A DNA stretch of 22,837 nucleotides from Smittium mucronatum (Eukaryota; Kickxellomycota; Harpellomycetes; Harpellales; Legeriomycetaceae), in the NCBI GenBank assembly GCA_001953115.1, contig LSSL01000234.1, positions 1 through 22,837 on the forward strand, written 5' to 3'. Under the pieces are notes generated by a model. It did not search any database and had not been told where the DNA came from. It saw only the letters and a program-made list of their open reading frames with translations. Each line of letters begins with the position of its first letter. The first letter of the stretch is position 1. Of the stretch, positions 1-8,817 are shown one piece after another. A program made the translations under genes and the position numbers.

Positions 1-1714
1 AAATTCATTTATTATATATTTTTACATCTTTTATCATCTTTTATCATCTTCCTATTCGAAGTACTTATCTATTGTATCCATATTCAGCTTGAATCATCAC
101 TGTTACCAACCATTTTCATACTTCTTTATCCATACTTATTTACCTAACCCGACCTTTTAAACCTATTAGATGTTAATTTTTTTCCAAAAAATAATTTATT
201 CTCAAAATTTTGTCATTACTACACATTTTTTATATATTTACTGATCATTTTTCGTATCGAGAATTTCTATTTATTAATTTAAATTTATTATATACATATA
301 ACCATATCCAAAAATATAAATTTGTCTAAAGATATTTAGTTAATATAAATTATTGTTTAAAAAGAAATTTACCTTGTCTAATTTATAACAAACATCTACG
401 TATTTTATATTTTTTCCCCTAATACACAAAAATTATCTTCAATATCCCATCAATCATAAAAAAGCATATATATTGTGACTTTTATTACCGAAAGGTCCAT
501 TTGAATACATATATCCGTTTTGCATATCGATTCCAAGTTTTGTATATCATTATAAATACTATGATATTATCTTCTTGAGCTCAAATCCAATTTAGACATT
601 TAGAAATTTAGGCATTTATATATATACATTTTTTGCAACGTATATTGGAAGAGGTTTTGGGATAAAAATTTGGAAATTTAAAGTTAATAGTAGATCTCAA
701 ATATTTTCGATAAAGTTTTCAATTTATAAAAAGTTGGAAAATGTATATATATATTATTTTATATTTTATATTTCCCTTTTCTAGCACCCCTCCCCCCAAA
801 ATACCCTATTCTATTTTAATTTCTCTTAAGATTTTCCGACAAAACTATCATTTTAGTGATTTTAATCTCTTTTCCTTAAAAATATAGAAATATTTAACTC
901 TATTCATGAATATCGTCGAAATTATTTCTTTTCAACCGGAATAATGTGATTTTTAGAATTTTTTATGCAAAATATGCAATATGCAGAAATTTTAAGCTGT
1001 GAATACTGGAAAATATTCATTTAATAATTTATATGTATTAGTAATTATTTTTTGTATTTGATAATTCAAAATTAATTCATGTAAAGTAGGAAATTTGCGA
1101 AAAAAGAAATATTTATGTTTGATAATATTTGAAATGGTTATTGTTTATATTGGCAAGTATATTAATTGGTTAGTGTGTTAAAATAATGAGTGAAGTGACA
1201 ATTATGATGGATTATAGTTTACCAATTGGCATGGCACCTCTGAAAACACAATTAAAGAATGCATTATGATTTTTCAGTAATTATTTATAGTTTTTATAGG
1301 AAATAATTTTTAATATGAATTATTTTCTATAAATAATTCTGTTTACTAAATTTATTTAAATTTATTTTTAATTTTTCAGGCTTTCGGAACATTTTTAGTT
1401 TTTTTATAATTCTACTACATCAAAAACTTTAATTTGATTATCGGGCAACCAAGGAATTTAATATATAAATATACGTTTATTGAAAACATTTATAACAAAC
1501 ATCGATCATAATTTAAAGCTTTAATTACCACTTTTTGTATTATTAACCAATGGTTGACAGAATAGGTCTTTTAACTGATTTGAGTATTTTTTTTACATTG
1601 AAAATAAAAAAAATTTCCCCTCATGGCTCGATTAAACCAAAAAAAAATATCTAGTTCGAAATTTTTTTGTTAACATAATTCATTACGATAATTTCCCTAT
1701 AAAATTTTAGAACA
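1..1714. other. AT-rich noncoding stretch, nothing recognised
   Basis: This stretch is dominated by A and T homopolymers, with stop codons frequent in all frames. I see no open frame with balanced codon use, no tRNA-like T-arm and no clear repeat array. A fragment of a neighbouring gene cannot be excluded, because decayed or short exons are hard to see in DNA of this composition. Confidence 0.6.
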
Positions 1715-1762
1715 CTTAATCCTTTCCGGATCCACAAATTATTTAATTCATATTTGTGAATC
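1715..1762 (+). repeat. Possible degenerate piggyBac-like transposon terminus with hairpin
   Basis: The sequence CTTAATCCTTTCCGG at 1715-1729 closely resembles the left end of the MITE-like element at 5266 (CTTAACCCTTTCCGG), including the TTAA that piggyBac elements duplicate. It is followed directly by an imperfect hairpin in which GATCCACAAAT (1729-1739) pairs with ATTTGTGAATC (1752-1762). I could not find a matching opposite end nearby, so this is a solitary or decayed terminus at best. Confidence 0.3.
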
Positions 1763-2718
1763 AAAAAAATTTTGGTTAGCAAATGAAAATCTGGCATTAA
1801 TTTGAAAATTTTTATAATTGCTCTAACAATATGATTTATATATCACTAATCTGACAAATTGGAGATCTTTAATTAATAATATTACCATTTTAGAAATAAA
1901 CTGACAAATCCAGTTTTTTTATTTTTATTTTTAAATTTGCCGATTGATTTCTCAATGAAAAATATATCTAAATGAATGAACATTTTCAATATATGCCCTT
2001 GCATTTGATGAGTTGAGAAGAAAATTTTGGCATAAATCCCAATTAAAATTATGGGGTTATTTCAAAAAGACACGTAAACAAAATATTCTTATCTCTTTAA
2101 TACCTATTCATATTTTTAATCTTTTATCTTCTCCGATAGTTACAATAATTTTAATCCGTTTCATATGTAAGTATTTATAATTTTTATAACAAAATCATTG
2201 TATAAATGTATGCTTATAACATACACAGACTGATTACGTATGAGAAATAACCTTTTTACATGTTTAATTATTTAAAAAAAAATACTTAGCTTGAAGGGTT
2301 TTTTAGATCAATGAACTTGAATATAAAAATAAACAATCTGGGGAACGAATTTCGATTTTTATTTCGATATTTTAGGGTTCGAAAATAATCTCAACTTATC
2401 GGTTTCCTAATTATCAAAAAATAAATAGAAGCATGACTTATAAAGCGAGTTTAGGCATATGATATTTAGGTATAAAATTTTTTTCCATTGATTCTTTAAA
2501 ATATAAAATTACTTAATTTTTTTCACCGAAAATAAAGATATTATATAAAACATTTTTTTAAGTACAGAGATTTTTTAAAAAGGGATAATTTTGGCTATGT
2601 TGAATATTGGGATATATAAATTTATGTAAAATAAATCATATCTTTAAGACAATATAAGTCTTTTTGATCAAACGGCATTGAATTCCAAGCTTGAATTCTT
2701 TTTTATTTTACTGTGCCT
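1763..2718. other. AT-rich flank of the MULE relic
   Basis: This is noncoding AT-rich DNA beyond the C-terminal end of the minus-strand MULE pseudogene. Two copies of CTGACAAAT occur at about 1852 and 1901. Related sequence in inverted orientation occurs near 4812-4843 on the other side of the pseudogene, so these may be remnants of the element's terminal or subterminal repeats. Otherwise I see nothing. Confidence 0.4.
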
Positions 2719-4360
2719 TTATGGGATCTTCTTTTTTGAAATAAGAGTTATGCTAATCACATCTGTCCTATTTGTTTTTAATATAAAGTAATAAACGTGT
2801 GGACACTTTTTTTTTTTAACAACTCCTTAAAAGAGCATTAAATATCTGACCAAGTCTGAATTTATTTTTTTTTGAAAACATAAAAGCATTATTTTCGAAA
2901 AAAACTAATCAAAGGGTCAAAATTTTCAAAATCCATTTAGCTGAATTTTCTTGAAATCGATAATAGTTCTGTAGGTATTAGATTGCTTTCAGAAGCTCAA
3001 AATATATAGTATTCGGGATTATCTTTAATAATGTTGTAGTGAAATATTTGTCTCTTGAACCTAATATTTCATTATAAACCATTTTTTCGAAATTAGTCGC
3101 ATAGGATTTATCGGAATCATCAATCATTCTTACGGGAAAATATAGAAAATATAATATGTTAGAGAATCTATATCGTGAGAACTTTTTTTAGAAATTTCCT
3201 GTTAAACATTTCTTGGGCATTATTTTTCGACGGGCTAAAAATCGCTGTCCCTTCAAACTTGTTTCGATTTTTTCAAAATGGATTTTATTTATTTTTTAAA
3301 TTATATCCTTAATAAAGTTAAAATTGCCCCACTTAGGCAAAAAAAAGTTGTACTGCTTTTTCAAATATTTTTCGACTCACTAGTAGTTAAATCTTGCAGA
3401 AGTTGCCATATATTAAATCCTTAACCCCATTTTTTTTCTTTCATATAAGGTCTTTTATGTTTTTAGAAACACTAAATAAACAATTAACTCTGGTCAACTT
3501 CATACGAGATAATTTCAAAGCTTTTGATGTTTGTGGTGCGGAGTCCGCAACAAATTTTTTTAATTTCAATGTTAGACCCATCCCTTTAACATCCTCTGAA
3601 AATTTATCGAAATTCCAAGAATAATCATTTGTATGATCTTTACTTACTTCCGATATTGATGTAGAAGAAAATGACAGGATATTATCTATTACACCAAATA
3701 TAACAACAGGATATCATCCTTTTATCAATTTAAATGTCGAATAAACATGCAAATCGGATGCATTTTAATCCTTTGAAGCATTTTTTTTTATGTAATTAAA
3801 AATTTTAGATCTCCAGGGTCCGTGGAATATACTGCTACATATGAGCTATAGTTATATATCCTGTTTTTTTATTTTTAAAATTTTACTTTCAAGAATATCA
3901 GTTGTTATTTTAAGAAAGTTTTTCGATTTTTTGATATAATAACTCTTAACAGAATGTATTTTATCCATTTCATCAGAAATTCCCACAGATTCCAATTTTA
4001 GTTTTAATTGATATGAAAAAAAAGTTGTATTTTGAAAGATCGATTATTTTCTGCTTAATATATTTTTGATTCCATTTGGTGCATGTATTTAAATGTGTTT
4101 TGGGAGTGTAACAACGTTTTGGCAAATCATAGTAATCATCGACCCTTAGGTCACCCTTGCAACCGTCAATATTTTTGCTTACGCAGTAAAATATATTTGT
4201 ACGATAATTTCTGTAAGGCTTAGAATAACTTGGTCTCATATTTTCCATGATATCATGTTTTTCACGTTGAAAAGCCTCAAACCAGCCTCTTTTATACTTG
4301 TTTATTCCTATAAAAAATAGATAATACAAGTAATATTTCTTAAAAAAAAACCTAACATAT
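2719..4360 (-). pseudogene. Decayed Mutator-like (MULE) transposase
   Basis: An intact version would be a DDE transposase of a MULE DNA transposon. Read on the minus strand, homology-like segments appear in the expected order but in shifting frames. A FLYWCH-like zinc finger at about 4185-4081 has C-X7-C then H-X3-C. A linker continues in a second frame after an 8-A run (4016-4023) to a stop at 3852. The first catalytic block reads LHVYSTFKLIKG (3752-3717), followed by an in-frame TGA (3714-3716). The core at 3713-3441 contains YPVVIFGVID and VADSAPQTSKALK, with the second catalytic Asp at 3543-3545. LQDLTTSESKNI (about 3399-3364) and FEKAVQLFF lie in two further frames. The E block SPSKNNAQEMFNR has its Glu at 3210-3212. 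An open stretch to 2978 follows, then a SWIM-like finger with CSFKELL and CPHVYYFILK, split by an 11-nt homopolymer and ending at 2719. The first catalytic Asp appears replaced by Tyr. The relic is clearly dead. The family call rests on motif order recognised by eye. Confidence 0.8.
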
Positions 4361-5265
4361 TTTTATATGTTATAACCTCTCAATAAACGCTGTTTTTTAA
4401 GATTCAAGTAGCTTAAATAACATCGTTGCAAGGATTGTTTTTTTTTCAAATAAATAGAGGAAGTTTTTTTTTAAAAAAGATTTAGCATTACTGGCTCGCT
4501 CTTTAATCACCAGTATGCTATAATAGGTCTAACAAGTTTAAGTTTGAGGGGTTAATACAGAATATAAACATATCAAGTCATGATATTTTACAGTAAAATA
4601 GCATAAATATACAAAAAATTTGACGAAGAAACCGAATCTGATTTTGCAAAAAATTCTTTGCGTGATCCTGTTTAGCTATTCGTTAATTTTATTTTCAATT
4701 AAATTTTTATTCAAAAAATAAACAAGCAAAACAAACGTTTGCAGTTTTTAAATACAAGAATATTATTAGTCAGATTTTTTTTAAAAAAATCAGATTATTT
4801 GACAGGAGAGCACAATTTATCAGATTGGTAAAATATTTGTCAGGTTATTAAAGGAATTATCAGACATTTTACATTTTCCCCAATCTTTTACTATTTAACC
4901 AAGATTTTCTATTTGATGGTATTAAAAACTAACCTATATTAAAGGATATCGATAAACAAATCGTTATAATGATCGAAAAATTACAATATGGGAGATTCTC
5001 ATTGAGAGCTGAGGCTTTCATAATAATTTTTAATACTTTTCTAATTTCAAATCTAACATTTTCAATTCATAAAAATATTGGGATATTTAAACTATGAATT
5101 TTAAGGCTGATTTTATACTGGTAAAGTGTTGCAATTTATTATATCCAGCGTGTTTTTCTATTTTTATTGGACTGGTTTTAGATAAATCCAAGAGTAGTTA
5201 ATGGTTTACACAGTCAAAAAAAGTCTGGTCTCGAAAAGAATCTCCAATATTTCCATTTCAGGACC
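4361..5265. other. AT-rich stretch with short TCAG/CTGA repeats
   Basis: This lies upstream of the N-terminal end of the MULE relic. It holds a 19-nt palindrome at 4773-4791 (GATT7-AAAAAAATC) and several spaced copies of TCAGATT, TTTGACAGG and TTTGTCAGG between 4770 and 4865, possibly decayed transposon ends. No gene is seen. Confidence 0.45.
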
Positions 5266-5443
5266 TTAACCCTTTCCGGGCATAAAATTAAGCCACACTC
5301 CTATTTGCTCAAATTAGCTGTTTCAGTTGGCCTAATCTCTTGATTTATCCAATGGTATCAAATAATATTAGTCTAATGAAAATATTGGGCAAAAAGTAAT
5401 ACCATTTTTTGTGCCATTTCTCCTGAAAGGGCTAAAGGGTTAA
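5266..5443. mobile_element. piggyBac-like MITE, 178 bp including TTAA duplication
   Basis: TTAACCCTTT at 5266-5275 and AAAGGGTTAA at 5434-5443 form a perfect 10-bp inverted repeat. TTAA is the target site duplicated by piggyBac elements, and CCCTTT is a common piggyBac terminus. Inside the ends the match continues imperfectly: left CCGGGCATAAAA against the right end read inward, CAGGAGAAATGGCACAAAA, after an 8-nt offset. The interior has no open frame, so this would be a non-autonomous element depending on a transposase encoded elsewhere. A decayed left end of the same kind lies at 1715. The call rests on termini only. Confidence 0.6.
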
Positions 5444-5676
5444 AAAACTAACAGATTTATATCAACCATTGGCTCAAAATAAATATATGGTTGACTTTTA
5501 TTAGTTGAAAAATAAGTTCCCATGCCAATAGGGATATGTGAAAATAAAAAATATAACGGTTTAATGGCGTATTGGTATACCAACTGCCAAATAGAAAATA
5601 GCAGTAAAATGATAGGAACCAATACTTTATAGGGAAAGATAAAATCAATGTAAGGGTATTTGAAACATACCAATAG

Positions 5677-5883
5677 AGATCGGAAATAAAAATATATACA
5701 CTAATTACAAGGCGCAAAAAATCCAGAGTCCCTCAGAACGAGTCTATCGATGAATGTAAATTTGGAAATAACACAAACATGGTGTTCAAAGATATTGAAA
5801 TGCCGGCAATGGGGCTAAATAGAGCTTTGGTATGGCTTTTAATGATAGAAGGACTAATATTCTATAGGTACCTTCGCGTATAA
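5677..5883 (+). CDS. Orphan open frame, 68 codons, possible exon or gene fragment
   Basis: A plus-strand frame is open from the codon after a TAG at 5674 to a TAA at 5881-5883. Codon use is less AT-biased than its surroundings, with CGC, CCG, GTC and GAG codons. It reads a short basic segment (TRRKKSR), a polar middle, then a hydrophobic C-terminal stretch around LNRALVWLLMIEGLIFYRYL that could be one membrane segment. The first Met is at 5779, so a self-contained gene would be only 34 residues. I do not recognise a family. It may be an exon, a decayed gene or chance. GT dinucleotides in plausible donor contexts occur (for example at 5830 and 5868), but I could not join it to another exon. 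Confidence 0.25.
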   Translation, partial: RSEIKIYTLITRRKKSRVPQNESIDECKFGNNTNMVFKDIEMPAMGLNRALVWLLMIEGLIFYRYLRV

Positions 5884-5995
5884 TCTTCCACTATTTGTTA
5901 GAATAAACATTATTTCACATATACTAATATATGATTTCCGCAAATAGCCTATTTGAATTTACAAATTAATGATGATTTTCAGTGATCGAAAATAG

Positions 5996-6334
5996 GGTGA
6001 AATGTCCAGTTAGGCAATTTGTAGAAAGCGAGTAGTCCTGTCGGCCTTTTGGCTAAATATTAATTTTGCAACAAAAAATCCCCCAGCCCGTTTATCAGCT
6101 CTGAGTGCACGGGAAAGAGAAAAAAAACACACGCCCTTTTGAATCATTTTGACTAGAAAATAAATTTATGGGGTTTTGGGTGATTATTGGTGATTCGGAA
6201 TATATTTTATTTTCGAATGAGTCAGAAATGACTTTACTGGGAAATTTAGAGTTTATGGAGTTTGTCTTTTTTTGGGGTCAAAAACGTGGTGGGAAATTAG
6301 GTGTCAGGATATTTGGCCTATATGACATTTCACC
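5996..6334. mobile_element. Inverted-repeat element (MITE-like), about 340 bp
   Basis: GGTGAAATGTC at 5996-6006 recurs as its exact reverse complement at 6324-6334. The similarity continues inward: the left reads CAGTTAGGCAATTT and the right, reversed, ATATAGGCCAAATA, giving about 25 bp of imperfect inverted repeat. The flanks (AATAG before, TAATC after) are consistent with, but do not prove, a TA target duplication. Two further direct copies of the 11-mer lie just outside at 6457-6467 and 6488-6498. The interior contains a U2 snRNA-like fragment. Either a small DNA element or a set of shared regulatory motifs is possible. Confidence 0.4.
6041..6056 (+). ncRNA. U2 snRNA 5' stem-loop fragment (probable pseudogene or fossil)
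   Basis: TCGGCCTTTTGGCTAA is identical to the 5' stem-loop I segment of animal-type U2 snRNA. The similarity stops immediately afterwards: the GTAGTA branch-point recognition sequence, invariant in functional U2, is absent, and no convincing Sm site follows. A second hairpin, CCCGT (6087-6091) with ACGGG (6109-6113), lies downstream and does not correspond to U2. This is therefore best read as a truncated snRNA-derived fragment inside a repeat, not a working U2 gene. Confidence 0.35.
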
Positions 6335-6456
6335 TAATCATTCAGCCTATTAAAAGCTAAAAAGAATTTACTTACCTAGTAAAAATAGCTAATTTTGATA
6401 AAATATTCCTTTAAAAAAAATGTGCTTAGTACTTGATTATTAGTGGTCATGAAATG

Positions 6457-6498
6457 GGTGAAATGTCATTTAAATTAATTGGAGATAGGTGAAATGTC
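6457..6498 (+). repeat. Two direct copies of GGTGAAATGTC
   Basis: Copies at 6457-6467 and 6488-6498 lie 31 bp apart and match the ends of the inverted-repeat element at 5996-6334. They could be a partial second copy of that element or a binding-site cluster 1.1 kb upstream of the transporter gene. Confidence 0.5.
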
Positions 6499-7213
6499 CC
6501 GTAACCGAGAAAGTAGACAAATGAATAAGCGGGACAGTGGCAATTTAGGGAAATAATGAATGTCCGGCCATAATCTTGGATTTCATGACATGACTTTTAC
6601 TGGAGGATAAAAAAATTATATTTATTCTTGCTCTGAAAATATGACTCTATTAATAAATTTGCAAATGATGAAAGGGGATTATATATATAGGCAGGTCGTA
6701 TTATGTAATGGCTCGGTGGTGGGCAGCAGCAGAAACTGTTTTGTAGAGGATAAAGTGGCAGTGTACAAACCGTCCTTATGTCGAATTGGAAGCAGGCAAT
6801 ATCTTCCCAATGAACAAAGATCCATCGAACAGTGTCCCGAATTGAATTGATTGCTTCTTCAGGAACTAGTTATAACGAACTGAAATCTGCATGTCGCAGT
6901 GATGATTTGGTTGTATTGTGACTAGTATTCCAGCTAGTTTAGTCTTGATAAAACCAATAAGATCCCATCCGGGGTTTCCATGTCGCTCATTAACTTCTGT
7001 GGTAGGTTGGCTAGGGTTCAATCCAGAGAACACGTTTGCATAAGTGTAAAGATGATAGAGAAAATATTAGTTCCTTATAGTAAAATTGACTGATAGTTCT
7101 GGGCACAATCATAAATAATAGATTAGACGTATATGACTAGACGAATTGTTTGAATTTCCGCATCTATAGTGGGGAATGTGCAAATGGGAAATGTGAAGTA
7201 GGGGTTAGAAAAT
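6499..7213. other. Moderately GC-richer upstream region, no gene recognised
   Basis: Composition is more balanced than in the desert, and there is a 69-codon ATG-initiated frame at 6641-6850. Its product resembles nothing I know and has no clear domain. A transcribed leader, distal promoter DNA of the transporter gene or an old element are all possible. GGTTCAATCC at 7015-7024 resembles a tRNA T-loop, but its flanks do not pair. Confidence 0.4.
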
Positions 7214-7310
7214 GGGAATTTGGTAGATAGGAGATAGGGATTTGAGAGTTAGGAATAGGGATTTGGGAGTTAGGAATGGATTCGAGAGTTAGGAATAGGG
7301 AGTCTGGAAA
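7214..7310 (+). repeat. Degenerate tandem repeat, about 20-21 bp unit
   Basis: Three well-matched units start at 7237, 7258 and 7278, each near GGGATTTGAGAGTTAGGAAT. They are preceded by a weaker, more diverged unit from 7214 and followed by a partial one from 7298. The array is purine-rich on the plus strand and lies about 300 bp upstream of the first possible start codon of the transporter gene, so it falls in or near the promoter. No function is implied by sequence alone. Confidence 0.75.
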
Positions 7311-7617
7311 ATATTGACTGCTGTGATTTGGCTCTGGTTAGATGTTGGCGAGTGGATTTAGACGACTCGAAATATAGATGAGATTGGGGGACAGGTCCCT
7401 GATGATTTGCTGATGTATAGTGATAGTAAATTGGGTGGTGGTTTGGACTATTGGCACGCAGATGGACACATGGTATTGCCTCAAATCCCAGTGATTGGAT
7501 TCCTGGGAACACCCAAAAGTTAGGTAATTTTGATCAACAGCCATCACCATCCACTGATATTACTTTTATCACCGAGTTGACATCCACTGGCGAGGCTTCT
7601 AGACATTCCTATTCTTA

Positions 7618-7743
7618 ATGCATAAAACTTTGCTCTTCAACCGTCGTTCTACCGATCGATCCCTTCATTATATTCACGATTCGTCTCCTCTACAAAAGGA
7701 GAGTTTTCACAAGCCCAGTTCTAAGACTAAAGTTATATCAGCC
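7618..7743 (+). other. In-frame N-terminal extension or 5' leader of the transporter
   Basis: The frame is open upstream of the preferred start back to an ATG at 7618, with pyrimidines at -3 and -2 (TTA before ATG, a weak context). The 42 extra residues are basic, Ser- and His-rich and hydrophilic, unlike the short cytosolic N-termini usual for this family. This may be leader sequence that happens to be open, or a minor longer isoform made by ribosomes initiating at the first ATG. Confidence 0.5.
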
Positions 7744-8817
7744 ATGGAGAAGAAGATTTTCGGCATTTCCATCAAGTATCTTTCCTTGCTTGTTCTGGTT
7801 GTCCAGAACAGCATGCTGGTTATAGTTATGAGATACTCTCGTATCGTTAGCGACGTCAAATACTTCACCTCCACCGCCGTGTTTTTCGCCGAGTTGTTCA
7901 AGTTGGTTGCTTCTTTGTGTTTATACTATCTGGAAGATCCTGAAACTATCAAATCTAATGGTTTCAAATATTTATTGCATCAGATATTTGGGACCGATTC
8001 ATGGAAAATGTTCATACCCGCTTTCCTTTACACCCTACAAAACAATCTACAATATCGAGCTGTATCTCTTTTGGATCCTGCCACCTTCCAAGTTTCATAT
8101 CAAATGAAGATTTTGACCACTGCTCTGTGTTCCGTAATTCTGCTCAAGACCATTTTGGGTGCTGTCAAGTGGACTTCTTTGTTTATGCTTACTGCTGGTA
8201 TTGCCTTGGTCCAGCTTGATTCTACCTCTTCTACTCAGACCCCTTCCGCAAAAACTGGAACCATCAATAAGTTTCAAGGCTTGGTCGCCGTCGGTTTTGC
8301 CTGTTTGCTTTCCGGTCTTTCTGGGGTGTATTTCGAGCTTGTTTTAAAAACAACTTCCAAATCTGTTTGGTTGAGAAACGTCCAGCTATCCCTCTATTCA
8401 TTGGTCCCAGCCACTCTCGGTATTTTACTCGTAGATGGTTCTGATATTAGCAAAAATGGTTTCTTTTATGGATATACGATTTGGACTTTTGGCGCAATCA
8501 TGTGCCAATCCCTGGGAGGCTTAGTTGTTGCTGTTGTTGTCAAATATGCTGATAACATCCTCAAGGGTTTTGCCACTAGCATTTCAATCATCCTGTCCTG
8601 CTTTCTATCCATCTTTATTTTTGATTTCAAGGTAACTCTACCATTTACCATTGGAACCGTGCTCGTTATCTACTCCACATACTTGTACGGAACTGTCCCC
8701 GATAAGCGAAAGGCCCCATTGCCAAACGAGGAAACCAACTACAATGTCAAGATCGCCCCTTCCGGAAGTGAACCAAGCTCTGTTAATATGGTCCAACAGA
8801 TCCCGAAAACCGTTTAG
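7744..8817 (+). CDS. gms1: Golgi nucleotide-sugar transporter, UDP-galactose type (SLC35A family)
   Basis: A multi-pass antiporter expected to import UDP-galactose (or UDP-GlcNAc) into the Golgi lumen in exchange for UMP, supplying galactosyltransferases. The 357-residue product has about ten hydrophobic segments. Family landmarks, in order, are VVQNSMLVIVMRYSR (19-33), QIFGTDSWK then PAFLYTLQNNLQY (80-104), ATFQVSYQMKILTTAL (113-128), GLSGVYFELVLKTT (191-204), WLRNVQLSLYSL (209-220), KYADNILKGFATSISII (267-283) and IFDFKVTLPFTIGTVLVIY (292-310). The QIFG-DSWK and NGFF-GY signatures are most like the fission-yeast Gms1 protein as I remember it. The C-tail is short and polar. I chose the ATG in GCCATGG at 7744 because it has an ideal Kozak context and gives the usual family length. 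An in-frame ATG at 7618 would add 42 residues. No introns are needed. UDP-Gal versus UDP-GlcNAc specificity cannot be settled from sequence. Confidence 0.93.
   Translation: MEKKIFGISIKYLSLLVLVVQNSMLVIVMRYSRIVSDVKYFTSTAVFFAELFKLVASLCLYYLEDPETIKSNGFKYLLHQIFGTDSWKMFIPAFLYTLQNNLQYRAVSLLDPATFQVSYQMKILTTALCSVILLKTILGAVKWTSLFMLTAGIALVQLDSTSSTQTPSAKTGTINKFQGLVAVGFACLLSGLSGVYFELVLKTTSKSVWLRNVQLSLYSLVPATLGILLVDGSDISKNGFFYGYTIWTFGAIMCQSLGGLVVAVVVKYADNILKGFATSISIILSCFLSIFIFDFKVTLPFTIGTVLVIYSTYLYGTVPDKRKAPLPNEETNYNVKIAPSGSEPSSVNMVQQIPKTV

Noticed and set aside
3537..3549. Perfect palindrome TGCGGAGTCCGCA
   Set aside because: It coincides with the codons around the second catalytic Asp of the MULE relic, so a separate regulatory function is not needed to explain it.
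3394..3624. Plus-strand 76-codon open frame
   Set aside because: It starts at TTG and lies antisense to the DDE core of the MULE relic, whose minus-strand frame carries the family motifs. It is a shadow.
5440..5717. Two overlapping minus-strand hydrophobic frames that could pass for membrane proteins
   Set aside because: They are Phe/Ile/Tyr-rich translations typical of AT-rich DNA. The 86-codon one starts at TTG, both overlap plus-strand features, and neither has a recognisable motif.
6711..6721. TGGCTCGGTGG resembling an RNA polymerase III A box
   Set aside because: No B box follows within the usual distance.
7015..7024. GGTTCAATCC resembling a tRNA T-loop / B box
   Set aside because: The flanking bases do not form the T-stem, and no A box or acceptor stem is present at the right distance.
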